From NCBI RefSeq assembly GCF_000715075.1, contig NC_134087.1, positions 183,985,276 through 184,049,275 of the forward strand: 64,000 bases of DNA, read 5' to 3'. Numbering within the stretch: position 1 is the stretch's first letter; every line of letters begins with the position of its first letter. The notes below the pieces were generated by a model. The model worked only from the letters and a program-made list of their open reading frames with translations, did not search any database and had not been told where the DNA came from. Origin of the DNA: Nicotiana tabacum. Its lineage: Eukaryota; Streptophyta; Magnoliopsida; Solanales; Solanaceae. The position numbers and the translations under genes are program-made. Of this stretch, positions 21,686-33,639 are shown piece after piece.

Positions 21686-23199
21686 CAAAATTCGAGAACA
21701 ACAACTGACCTCTTTTTTTTGAATTTTCTTGTTTTAGTAAAAGACAAAAGGGAGTTTCGTGGGAACTTACCTTTCGAGTGAATTCCTTATTGCCAAGATA
21801 TTTCTTGTACCCATGTACCTTCTTTTTTGGGCGACACCTGCTTCTTGCACGGTTTTCTTGGATTAAACATGTTTCAACTTTTCAGACAAAGAACAATTGC
21901 TAGTTCGGAAATGACGGTCGGTTTGGTGACCTTGATCGTTCCTGGTTGCTTTATTGCGTCTTCATTTCTGTTGTGAAGTCCCGCCATTGATTTGATTCAT
22001 ATGTCGGAACCTTTTAGACTGCTCAGGCTTGTATTTCCAGATTCTGTGATGATTTGCCTCGTAAGGCTCTTTTTCTTTCTCTCTTTTTTTTGTGTCCCGT
22101 TTTGCTTGGAGGTTCTCAACGGGGATTTTATTGGAGGTATTCTGTGGGGATTTGTACAAAAGGAAGCTCTGTGGGGGAATATTTACAAAGTGGATTCTTT
22201 GTGTGGATTTTTGTACAATGGGGCATGCTGGGTAATTATTTTGAAGTGGGCTTTCTAGGCTTGGTTGGGGTAAGCTTGTTGGGGAATTTTTACAATGGGA
22301 CTCGCTGGGGATGTGTTGGGGAAATTCCAACGGGGATTTTTTTTTTTAATATATATTGGGGAGACTTTGTGGTGGATTGTACAAGGAGAGACTCTGTGGG
22401 GATTCATCCGAAGGCGGACTTGCTGGGGGAAATTTCTCTTTTTCCTCTTTACTGCGAACGCCATCAAACATCATGATTTATCAAGTTTGGACAGACGTAC
22501 CAATGAAACGGGGTATTTTCCTTCATGAAACGGAATTCCGTGAAAACAAACCTGCCACCTGCCCTCTCTGGTGTATCCTGAACTTGGGGTTAAAACATAA
22601 AAAGGGATTCGAAGAGAAACAAAGAAAGGAGAAAACAAATTTCAGGAAGGGAGTGTCCCTTTCGGGACGAGAAAGACTTATCTGAGGAAGATAACGCTGG
22701 CTTTAAATGACATGACATGCTCTTTGGACTGGACGCCTGACCTTCCATGAACTTGCATTTCCCTGAACCAGAACGGATCTGTGATTCCAAACCGGTGGAA
22801 CTTTGCCGAGACCTCTTTGGGGTGGAGTCATTCTTTTCGGCCAACAGCGCCCTTTGCGGGTTTTCGCTGGCTGACCTCTCTCATTTCTCTTCCTGTCATC
22901 GCTTGATAGCACTCTTTGTGAGTTTTTACTAAACAAGCTCTCTCATTTTTGTTTCTCTACTCCCGTCGCCTCGTGGTGCCCGAAGGTTTTCACTGACGAG
23001 ACTCTCTCATTTTATCTCTCTCAATTCAGAGTGTGCCGGTCTCCATTTGTGACGCTTATTGGTTCCCCACTATCTTTGGTAATTGATTTGAAGGCTTGTG
23101 CTTGGTAAAGAGAGGTGGATGATACTAACTTCTAAACTGCTCGACGTGCCCCGGTTTCAATTTCAAGGCGAATGGGATTTTATTATTGGTGTGACTGAA
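21686..23199. repeat. E1 3' region with degenerate G-rich repeats
   Basis: Between ~22095 and 22440 a loose repeat of 25-35 bp units (CTGTGGGGATTTGTACAA, TTGGGGAATTTTTACAATGG, CTGGGGATGTGTTGGGGAAA) is visible. Around 22840-23030, three diverged units end in GCTCTCTCATTT or ACTCTCTCATTT, homologous to the E2 repeats at 41810-42010. Coding potential is not convincing. Confidence 0.55.
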
Positions 23200-23252
23200 C
23201 CTCAGGGAGAGGCTGCCTACGTATCCTTTCGGAATCAAGTCAAGCGTAGTTC
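23200..23252 (-). other. Structured motif copy E1-c (after pol)
   Basis: Stems on the plus strand: P3 CCTC/GAGG, P1 CTACG/CGTAG, P2 TCC/GGA (the weakest P2), then the constant AATCAAGTC. It lies ~140 bp beyond the end of pol. Confidence 0.7.
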
Positions 23253-23393
23253 AGGCTCAATCAATTGTTGTTTTGTTTGTTTTTGTTTTGTTTTGCTTTT
23301 TTTTTGTAACAGGCTCAAAGGCTTGTAGAGAGAGTTGATAGTGGGAATAAAACTTTCAGCATTTCAAATGTGTCGGGATCGCTGGGGCGTCAC

Positions 23394-26300
23394 TCAGACA
23401 TAGTATCTTTTTACTGCGTCCGCATTCACTGCTGTTTCGGGATCATTTCCTTCAATGTCACCTAGGTACAATGCTCTTCTTGGCAATATCTTCCTGATGA
23501 TGTATGGGCCCTTCCAGTTTGGAGCAAATTTCCCTTATGCTTCCTGGTGATGGGGCAGAATGCGCCTCAGTACCAGTTGACCTACTTCGAAGTTCCTAGG
23601 TCTGACTTTCTTGTTGTAAGCACGGGCCATTCTTCGTTGGTACAACTGTCCGTGACAAACCGCGGCCATTCGTTTCTCATCAATCAAAGTCAACTGCTCC
23701 AATCGAGTCTTAACCCATTCGCTGTCCTCGATTTCTGCTTCAACAATGGTTCGAAGCGAAGGGATTTCTACTTCCGCTGGTATCACAGCCTCGGTCCCAT
23801 ATACCAAAAGATAAGAAGTTGCTCCTACTGACGTGCGTACCGTAGTGCGATACCCCAATAATGCAAATGGTAACTGCTCATGCCACTGTCGGGAATTCTG
23901 GATCGTTTTCCTCAAAATCTTCTTGATGTTTTTGTTCGCCGCTTCTACAGCGCCATTGGCCTTCGGCCGATAAGGAGTAGAATTCCTATGCGTTATTTTG
24001 AATTGCTCGCATACATCTCCCATCAAGTGACTGTTCAAGTTTGCTGCGTTATCTGTAATGATAGTCGCAGGAATACCGAAACGACAGATAAAATTTGAGT
24101 GTACAAAATCCACTACAGCTTTTTTAGTGACCGACTTGAGAGTGACAGCCTCTACCCATTTTGTGAAGTAGTCTATGGCAACCAGTATAAACCTGTGTCC
24201 ATTCGAAGCCTTTGGTTCGATTGGTCCAATGACGTCCATGCCCCAGGCGACAAATGGCCAAGGCGCAGACATGGGATGCAGTTCTGTGGGAGGAGCATGA
24301 ATCAGATCACCGTGCACCTGACACTGATGACACTTCCGAACGAAGCTAAAGCAATCCTTTTCCATGGTTATCCAGTAATAACCTGCTCGAAGGATTTTCT
24401 TCGCTAAGACATACCCGTTCATGTGAGGTCCACACACACCTGCGTGTACTTTGTGCATGATCTTCCTCGCCTCCTCGGCGTCGACACATCTTAATAGGTT
24501 GAGGTCCGGGGTTCTCTTGTACAACAATTCACCGCTCAGAAAGAAACCACTTGCATGTTGCCTAACGGTCCTCTTTTGATCTCCAGTAGCATGCTCGGGG
24601 TATTCTTGCGTTTTCAAGAACCTCTTGATGTCATGGTACCAAGGTTGCGTATTTGATCCCGCCTCGATTACATTGCAGTAACCGTGTCTTTCCCTGATTT
24701 GGATTTCCAAAGGATCGACGTGGGCGTTGCCCGGGTAGGGTAGCATTGAAGCCAGAGTAGCGAGTGCGTCTGCCAGTTCATTGTGACACCTCGGGATATA
24801 CCTGAACTCTATTGATGTAAAGCGCTTGCCGAGGTCCTCCACATGCTGTCGGTAAGGGATAAGTTTGACATCCCGAGTTTCCCATTCGCCTTGGGCTTGC
24901 CAGATAATCAAGTCAGAATCTCCCATAATCAGTAAGTCTTCGACATCCTGATCGATTGCCATATGCATGCCCATGATGCAGGCTTCATACTCAGTCGTAT
25001 TATTCGTGCAAAAGAAACAAAGTCTAGCTGTGGCAGGATAATGCTGACCAGAAGGCGAGATCAAAATTGCCCCAATCCCTACACCTTTGGCATTCACGGC
25101 CCCATCAAAGAACATCTTCCAAACATGAGCGTCCTCCGAGACCACCTCTACGGCGTTTACTTCTTCATCTGGAAAGTAGGTACTCAATGGCTGGTATTCC
25201 TCATCGACCGAATTTTCGGCCAAATGATCTGCTAGCGCCTGGGCTTTCATTGCCGTGCGAGTGACATAGACTATGTCGAATTCGGTAAGCAGGATTTGCC
25301 ACTTGGCCAGTCTCCCAGTAGGCATCGGTTTCTGAAATATATACTTCAAAGGATCCAGCCTGCTTATGAGGAAAGTAGTGTGGGCTTGGAGATAATGTCT
25401 CAACTTTTGAGCAACCCACGTCAGAGCGCAACATGTTCTTTCCAGCAGAGTGTATTTGGCCTCGTAGCCGGTGAATTTCTTGCTCAAGTAGTAGATTGCT
25501 TGCTCCTTCTTTCCGGTTATGTCGTGTTGCCCGAGGACGCAACCGAAAGAGTTCTCCAAGACTGTTAGATACAAGAAAAGTGGCCTCCCTGGTTCTGGAG
25601 GGACCAAGACTGGGGGATTCGAAAGGTATTCTTTGACTTTATCAAAGGCTTCTTGACACTCAGTTGTCCATTTAATCGTCGCATCTTTCCTTAACAGCTT
25701 GAATATGGTCTCACACGTGCTTGTCAGCTGGGCAATAAACCGACTGATGTAGTTCAACCTGCCCAACAGACTCATCACGTCTTTCTTTGTTCTCAGGGGA
25801 GGCAGATCTCTGATGGATTTTATCTTAGTTGGATCTAGCTCGATACCTCTCCTGCTTACGATGAAGCCCAAAAGTTTGCCCGACGGAACTCCGAAAGCAC
25901 ACTTGGCTGGGTTTAGCTTCAAGTCATACTTCCTTAGTCTCTCGAAGAATTTCCTTAAGTCTTGGATGTGATTATCCTGCGTCCTGGACTTGACTATCAC
26001 GTCGTCCACGTACACCTCTATTTCCTGATGCATCATGTCATGAAAAATGGCAGTCATGGCCCTCATGTAAGTAGCCCCAGCATTCTTCAAACCAAATGGC
26101 ATGACCCGATAACAGTAGGTGCCCCAAGGCGTGGTGAAGGCAGTTTTCTCGGCATCCTCTTCATCCATCAGTACCTGATGATACCCAGCGTAACAATCTA
26201 CGAAAGACTGTATCTCGTGTTTGGCGCAATTATCAACGAGGATGTGGATGTTGGGCAGTGGGAAATTATCTTTGGGACTTGCTCTATTCAAATCTCGGTA

Positions 26301-26847
26301 ATCTACGCATACCCGAGTCTTCCCGTCCTTTTTCGGTACCGGAACCACATTCGCCAACCATGTTGTATATTGGACTACCCGAATCACTCTCGTTTTCAGT
26401 TGTTTAGTGATCTCTTCTTTAATCTTGTCGTTGACCTCAGTTTTGAACTTTCGTTGCTTTTGTTGAACTGGAGGACAATTGGGATGAATCGGCAATTTAT
26501 GAACCACTAGATCAACACATAGACTCGGCATGTCATCATATGACCAAGCAAACACGTCTTTAAATTCAAAAAGAAGTTGAATTATCGCCTCTCACATTTT
26601 CTTGTCCGTGTGAATGCTTATTTTGGTCTCCCGGATTTCTTCAGGAGTTCCTAAATTGACCGGTTCGGTGTCATTCAGATTTGACTTAGGTTTATTCTCA
26701 AAATATTCCAACTCTCGGTTTATTTCCCTAAAAGCTTCTTTCGCATCATATTCTGGTTCTGGGTTTATTAATTCGCAGTTAAATAGCTTGTTGTGATCTG
26801 GGCGTGAAGTCCGCAAGCATGTCATATTTAAAGCCGCATTATTATAA
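23394..26847 (-). pseudogene. pol: E1 pol: reverse transcriptase, RNase H, second RNase H, integrase
   Basis: The frame enters from the intron at 26847 and ends at TGA 23394-23396, with premature TGA at 26592-26594 and TAA at 23535-23537; the longest open piece is 23535-26555 (1006 codons). In that piece RT has the catalytic YVDD at residues 182-185, and a first RNase H follows (to about residue 470). A second RNase H domain begins FFDGAVNAKGVGIGA and continues with TTEYEA, GDSDLIIWQAQGEWE and CHNELADALATLAS; this is the extra archaeal-like domain of the Tat lineage. Integrase has the HHCC finger (HAGVCGPHMNGY...CHQCQVHGD) and the D, D, E residues in WGMDVIGP, ITDNAANLN and NGAVEAANKN; E2 has glycine where E1 has the first alanine of DNAA. 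It acts in cDNA synthesis and integration, but the stops make this copy defective. Confidence 0.92.
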
Positions 26848-27058
26848 CTGAAAAGAAAGATAAAAGGAAAAATGACAAAAATCAGAACAAAAGAAAGAAT
26901 GGGAAAGCAATGATGATTTTTTTTATTTTCTTTGGAAAGTTGGAAGACAACAATGTTTACAACTTAGGAATTCAAAACAACAATGGAAAGGAAGAAAACG
27001 TTCAAGTTATGTCCTGGAGATAACTTGTGACACAGGAAAGGTGGCAGGATAGGTCTAC
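26848..27058 (-). other. E1 Ogre-type intron between protease and RT
   Basis: On the sense strand, donor G|GTAGACC at 27058 overlaps the gag-pro stop codon, and a T-rich tract ends in acceptor TTTTCAG at 26848 (211 nt). Removal joins codon GG|T in frame with pol and removes the gag-pro stop. E2 has the equivalent 177 nt intron at the same place, also restoring frame. Confidence 0.8.
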
Positions 27059-30000
27059 CCGGACTTTCGTCTAGTCGGGAATGGCGTGGCCTCCCAGTTT
27101 TGAAGTTTGGCGTTCAGCCCCACGTACATCATCTCAGCAGTGTTTGTGCCTTCACCTGGTTGAACCATGTGGATCTCGTAGAGCATCTCTCTCATCGCCC
27201 CACATATCTCCTCGATTTCCTCAGCTGTGAAGACCTCATCATCTTCTTCTTCAGCGTACCTTGGCCTGATGAAAGTTGCATATAAATCCGGCAGTGGTCG
27301 AGGTAACTTCCAACCCTCATTTTTCCTTTTCTTTGCCCACTCTTCGTCTGCTGGAGTAGGTTTGAAACCTAGTCCAAAAGGTTTCTTGGTGACTGGCAAG
27401 GTAATGGGTTCTGTTATTCCCTGAAGGGTTCGTCCAAGCCCCTTTCCTGGCCTAAATCCGTGCCGGATCATCTCTTTGGCCACCATAACCGAGGCGTTAG
27501 ACAAAAAGGGCTGGGGGCAGGGTATTCCCTCCTCGTGCTGCTCTGCCAGTACAATCTCAAAAGCTTGATAGACCGTATGTTCGCTCCCTTCTCTCGGTTC
27601 CAGATATGGGATGGATGGGTCCCGATAAATAGCATGCTCATCTTCCCCATGGACCACGATCTCTCGGTCTTCGTACTCGAACTTCACCATCTGGTGAAGA
27701 GTGGAAGGCACGGCTCCTGCCGCATGGATCCAAGGTCTGCCAAGGAGAAAATTGTAGGATGTATCAATGTCGAGCACCTGGAAGGTTACTCGAAATTCGA
27801 CTGGTCCTATGACCAACAACAGGTCTATTTCTCCCATGGTATCTCTCTTGATGCCGTCGAAAGCCCTTACGCAGACATTGTTGGGTCGGATTCTTCCGGT
27901 CCCAATTTCCATTCTTTGTAGCGTGGAGAGCGGGCAAATGTCAACGCCTGAGCCCCCATCCAACATTACCCGCTTGACATAATAGTTTTCGCATTTAACT
28001 GTTAGATGCAAAGCCTTGTTGTGTGCCGCTCCTTCCGGGGGTAGATTGTTCTTGCTGAAAGAGATTTGGTTGACGGCGAAGAATCTTTCTGTCATCCGCT
28101 CTAATTGTTCTACCGAGGTTTCAATTGGCACATATGCTTCATTTAGGGTCTTTAGTAAGATCTTTTGATGCTCGGTCGACCTCATTAACAATGACAGCAT
28201 GGACACTTGCTCAGGGTACTTGCGCAGTTGATCTATCACTTCGTAATCCGGCATTTTCATTTGTTGGAAGAACACTTCCGCTTCTTCAACACTTACGAGC
28301 TTCTTTGGCGGGAAGCGCCTTTGTGTGGCGTTGTTCAGTTCTTGGGTATTTGAATACCTTCCAATGAAAGTATTTTCTGGAAGTTCTCCCATGACCTCTT
28401 TACCTTTGTACATTACCAAAGTCTTTTGATAATTCCACGGCACTGTGGATGGGTTGGTCATTGGCTTTTGTGGCACGCGTCCGATAACCACTGGCTCATT
28501 CAGCCGAGGTGGTTGAATCGTCCCCCGGACCACATAGGCCCCTTTCGGCACATACATAGGTTTTGTCTTTTTGATTCCGAAGTTCTGCGTCTTCTCAGCT
28601 CGACCTCGTGGTATGTAAAGAACTCCATCCTTTACCGGTACCACTTTCTTCTCCACCTTCTTTTCAGGCTCTTTCTTTATAGCTTTGGCCTCCTCCCCCT
28701 TTTCTGGTTTCTGGTCTGTTTCGGGCCTCTTCCCCGTGTCGACAATGGCAATTATGGCTTTCAGAGCAGGGTCGAACTCTTTGTCTTCACAAATCATTCC
28801 GATCAGCGGCCCATTATTGTGAGCAGGTAATAGATTGTTAGTTACATTCGGGATCTCCTCGTCCCTTAGCACTATTTTCCCTTGCTCTATCAAATTTTCG
28901 ACCACTCTTTTCAACGACCAGCAGTCATTTGTATCATGTCCCTCGGCCCCTGAATGATAGGTGCATCTGACTCCAGCTTTGTAAGAAGGTGACGTCGGGT
29001 TTTGCCTTGTTTGAGGGATTGGTTGCAAGAAACCCAACTGGACTAGCTTCGGGAACAAAGTTGAGTATGGTTCACCGATGGGCGTGAAAGTCCGCCTTCG
29101 GGGTGTCTCTTGAGGGCGGAAGTTATTCTGCGGGGGTTGTGGGTTATAGTGGTTGCAGTAAGGAGGCTGATTTCTGGGGGGTAGAGCTGGGCCTCGGTTG
29201 GCTTGTTGTGGTGGATGGGCATAAGTCTGGGCATTCATGACCATATAAGGTTGATGAGCATATGCCAAATTTGAGTGGGGGTAGTAGTGTTGTGGGGTTC
29301 TTTCCGGAAAACGGGGCCTGGGATGACGATACTCCCTTGCTTCCGAGGCTGCCATAGTCATTTCTTCTTTCTTCTTCCCTCTTGTCATTCCTCCGGACCC
29401 GCTTTGGATAGCCTGGGAGGTCGCCCTTATGGCTGCTTGACTCAGAATCCTACCTGTTTTCAGACCATTTTCCACCATCTCTCCAATCTTGATTGCTTCC
29501 GCGAATGGCTTACCCATGGCTAACATCATGTTTTGGAAATAGTCAGACTCTTGAGCTTGGAGAAAGGTAGTGACCATTTCCACTTCATCCATGGAAGGCT
29601 TCACTCTTGACGCCTGTTCACGCCACTTAATAGCATATTCTCTGAAGCTTTCTGACGGTTTCTTCTACAAATTCGACAAAGAATTTTGGTCTGGCGCAAT
29701 GTCGATGTTATACTGGAATTGTTTCACAAAATCTCTGGCGAGATCATCCCATATATGCCATCGGGACATTTCCTGGTCCATATACCATTCCGAGGCTATC
29801 CCTACTAGACTTTCCCCAAAATATGCCATTAGCAGTTCTTCTTTTCCGCCGGCTCCCCGCAATTGGTTGCAGTATTTCTTAAGATGTGCAATGGGGTCAA
29901 TGTGCCCATCGTATTTCTCGAACTTTGGGGTCTTGAAACCCGCTGGCAGGTGCACGTGAGGGAACATGCATAGGTCGGCGTAAGAGACGCTCTTATGTCC

Positions 30001-30591
30001 GCTCAATCCTTGCATATTCTTCAAACTTTGTTCAAGGATTCTCATTCTCTTGGCAATCTCATTTTGTTCTGCAATTCTGGGGTTCTGATCCTGCCCGGGT
30101 GCAAGCTCGCACTGAGGCGGTAGAGGATTAGTGCTGGTAGCGACCCTAGTTGGTTCTATTGAGAACGATGGTGCTTGGAATGTAAAAGAGGATGAGTCAA
30201 AGCTTGGCTTGTACGTGGCAGGCTGTGCCGTAATCGGGCAAGGTGATGCAGTAAAGATGTTCATGCTTGCATCGGTGGCTGACATTCGGGGATGAGGCTC
30301 AGAAGGCGATCCAGCAGAGAAGGCTGAGGTGGCTGGGTACCCGAATGGGGTAGCAGGATAATTTATGGGGACATTAGAAGTCCCACTTGACCTGGAGAAT
30401 AATTCAGGGAACCCGGGGACGACACTTGGCGGCTCTTTCCCATTATTCCAGTCGTCCAGCATTTCCAACATGCGGAGCCGTAGGATTCTATTTTCCTCCG
30501 CAGTTGCGGATTCAGGTGTGAGGACGGCTGAGATCGAGCTCTCCTCGGAAACAGGGATTGTTTGCAATGGAATTTTTGAAGACATTTCCAC
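27055..30591 (-). pseudogene. gag-pro: E1 gag-protease with G-patch, one premature stop
   Basis: From ATG 30591 to TAG 27055, broken once by TAG at 29665-29667. Gag: the LPAGFKTPKFEKYDGHIDP capsid-type block and the LRGAGGKEELLMAYFGESLV region; a zinc-knuckle-like CTYHSGAEGHDTNDCW follows a proline-rich linker. Protease: the active-site region reads MLDGGSGVDICPLST (E2: VDNGSSANICPLST), then FLLGRPWIHAAGAVPSTLHQ. A G-patch follows, GFRPGKGLGRTLQGI, near residue 750 of the 849-codon piece. The reading frame is meant to fuse with pol through the short intron. Without the stop the unit would be ~1178 codons. It supplies capsid and polyprotein processing in an active element. Confidence 0.9.
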
Positions 30592-30944
30592 ACTTCCTTT
30601 TGACTTGGTGAAGTAAGTGTGAGTACTGCTTCTGGTCCTAACAACAGGTAGTTGAACACTTCTTCTTGACCTCGTGAAGTATGAGTGCGAGGCCAGACTT
30701 TCACCAAACCAACCGTCTTTTCAAAAACCCTGGAGTACTCAACGACAAACGCACGGTTAATTTGAAACAAGATAACAGATAGGCAACCTCACGTTGAGCA
30801 TGATGCACCTATACAGTTAAGTGAATTCTACATGGTTGCGACGAAAGCATGCGTCATTCCGGCATTCCTTTTTTAGGCTTCCCTTTTCTTATTATTTTCT
30901 TTTTTTTCTTTTATGTTTTTATTTTGCGGTAAAAATGCGACCGG

Positions 30945-31004
30945 ATCCGATGAGGATTGCCTACGTATCACGATGCCTACGTGAATCAGATCAATACGTA
31001 GTTC
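30945..31004 (-). other. Structured motif copy E1-b (between ORF1 and gag)
   Basis: Plus-strand stems: P3 ATCC/GGAT, P1 CTACGTAT/ATACGTAG (8 bp), P2 TCACG/CGTGA, then AATCAGATC. In sense it ends ~350 bp before the gag ATG. Confidence 0.8.
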
Positions 31005-31175
31005 GAAACACACAAATGAGCGTAGAAAGCAGCACACCTTTATTTTTAAAATGGTCTATTACAAGCTATATTTTGCAAAAGGAAAAACAAACTTTGAAAA
31101 TAAACCTAGACTCAAAACAGACTAAAATCACTCTTACGGAAAAACAGGTAGAAGATGCTAAGATATAGACTTGAC

Positions 31176-33235
31176 TTATGAGTACATTATGGTTTTGAGA
31201 ATTGGTGTCCGCGGGGCATCGTTCGGCCTCGCCGCGGTCCTAGGTGTGAGATCCCTCTCGAGTTGTTCCAGCTCATGCATGGTCTACTTGACATAACTCA
31301 TCACTGCCGAGAGGACGGTAACGCTGGTCATGTTCTCACATCGTAGACATCGTCTGGTAATGGCATGGGCAATGGCCTTGATCCTATTTATGATTTGCTT
31401 CTTCTCTATAAGTAGGCATTTTATCTGATCGCTGCACATCTTGAATACCTAAGCATCCTGAATATGCTGATTCTTCAGTTGCCGTACTTCTAACTTCATT
31501 CGGGCCAACAAGTCGTACCAGTATCTGCTCTTAATTTGGAGATCCTTGGCCTGATTAGCTGCTTTGATCTCAAGTGTAGTCATCTCTCTCTTCATTTTAG
31601 CAACAGTTTTCTCGTGGTCGCCTTCCAATTGATTCAAGTATCGGCGATGCTTACCTGCTCTTGTATCCCACTGTGCCCTGAGCTCGGCTATGACATTTTC
31701 AGATTTCTCCAAACCATCTTGCCATTCCCTGATTTCACTTTTTAGCCTTTTTATCAGCTGCTCGTCTGATCGACGCCTTGGTTGTTTACCCGCATCCACC
31801 CTTATCCGTTTGATCTGGGCTCTAAGCATTTCGTTTTCCTGAATTAACCTGTTCCGCTCTCCCAGATCGTTAGAAACTTGCACGTTGTGCTCATATTTCA
31901 AGCTTTCCACTTGTTGCTTTAACCTGCTGATTTCGGCGCAATAGCCTCTTTCCTTCTCTAACCAATCCCACTGCCTTTGCGATGATTCGGTGAAATTTCG
32001 GAGGTGGGGTCTCTTAGCCGGCCTTTCATGCTCAAGTTCCCTTCTATACCATGCAAGGTAACCTGGCGCCGTCTCTCCTTTGGCTCGATCCCGCACGCAA
32101 GTATCTGATTTCAAATATTGACACTCACTCCAGATTTGGCGAATCTTTGCTTCTGGGAATTGTCCGTTAGGACTTATCTCAACTGCTTGAGTGCTAAGAT
32201 CTTCCTCATGAGGTACTGTCTGGCATCTTCCGAACTGTCTCAAAACTCGGCAGGGTGCGTAAGGTTGAATGCTCTTAAGCCCCATCAGTAAGAGATGAGT
32301 TTTAGCTGCCGACATATATAGGATCTCATCAACAGGCAACCATCCTAGCGTCCATTGTATTTGGCTGGCAGTAAGAGCTTGAAAGAACGAGGTCCATTCC
32401 AGGACTCCTTTGGGCAAACTGATCTCTTTGGTTCTCGTGTAAAATTCTTCTATGCAAGTCTTTTCCGGGGAACCATGGCTCAAAATCTCGGAATGATGGC
32501 AGAGGTATGCTCGGTCATCCATATTTGTAGGAGCAAGTTACAACCTTGGAAGAAATTTCCCCCAGCTTTACAAGCTGTAAGAGCTCGAAAGATGTCAGAT
32601 ACCACCATAGGTGCGAGAGTACTGTCATTTTGTGTGAGTAAAGTGCTGACGACCCCGGATATCTTCAAATCAATGTTTCCATCTTTCCTTGGAAATACTA
32701 GAAGGCCCAGGAACATCATCATGAAAGCTACCCGTCTGTGTTTGTCCCACTTCTGACGAACACCTTTGCTGCACAGTTTGTTGATTGGATTATTGAATCC
32801 CCCCTCATGACCGTACCTATCATATATGAAGCATGGAGTACAAAATCCGGCTGCCAGATTCGGGTTGTGGACCGTTCTGGGTATCTTCAATGAATCTAGG
32901 AACCGATGTACCGTGACAACTCTTGGGGCGACCAAGTATTTTTGCCTCAACGGAAGTTCAGCATTCCCGATGTACCCGGCCATTTCTTCCAAAGTCGGGG
33001 TGAGTTCAAAATCAGAGAAATGGAAAACATTGTGCGCCGGGTCCCAGTAGGTAACCAAAGCTCTTATGATATCTCCCCGAGACTGGATTTCCAACAAACC
33101 CACGAGACCTTTCAGATATTTCTTGACCTCATTTTGTCCTTCAACACCTAGATCATTCCACCATAGCCGTAACTTGATAGGGATTTTGGTCATTATTGAA
33201 AAATGTTCATTTTGCATCGTGCTCATCCTGCACAT
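31176..33235 (-). pseudogene. E1 ORF1: PMD-like domain plus coiled coil, frameshifted
   Basis: Homologous throughout to the intact E2 ORF1 (50389-52422). The frame from ATG 33235 is lost at about 32505 (small indel near IWMTEH), resumes in 32522-31449, and has TAG codons at 31449-31451 and once more before TAA 31176. The N-terminal ~250 residues hold ALVTYWDPAHNVFHFSDFE and FLGLLVFPRKDGNIDLKISG, which align with the plant mobile domain. The C-terminal half has heptad-rich stretches (SRLKQQVESLKYEHNVQVS, ENEMLRAQIKRIRV). The extra ORF upstream of gag is typical of Ogre-type elements; its function is unknown. Confidence 0.85.
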
Positions 33236-33566
33236 TTATTAAGGTGATTTTAACAAAAATGACTTGACTCAAAATATTTTACAAAGGGGATCAAGTTTTG
33301 AACACGGCCTCTAAACACTTCGGGGACGAAGATTTTAAGGCTGTGTAGGTCAACTGGACAAAAATGCTAAACAAGACCCAAAGGTGGCTGTTTATGCAAA
33401 GTCAGCCTTCCGGCGTCCCTTTTTGGGAACATTCGGCTATTTATGACAAAACAGCATCACCTAATTTATTTATGACTCATTTAAAATTTGACACATCTTT
33501 TTCCCTTTTTTTTTCTTTTTTTTTATTTATTTATTGATTTTGGCTATTTTAGCAAAAATGGGGTTG

Positions 33567-33625
33567 AACCCGACGAGGGTTGCCTACGTATCTCACATCC
33601 GGTGAGAATCAAACCGGCGTAGTTC
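33567..33625 (-). other. Structured motif copy E1-a (before ORF1)
   Basis: Plus-strand stems: P3 AACCC/GGGTT, P1 CTACG/CGTAG, P2 TCTCAC/GTGAGA, then AATCAAACC. It lies ~330 bp upstream of the ORF1 start codon in sense. Confidence 0.82.
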
Positions 33626-33639
33626 GGGACATCGTGAAT

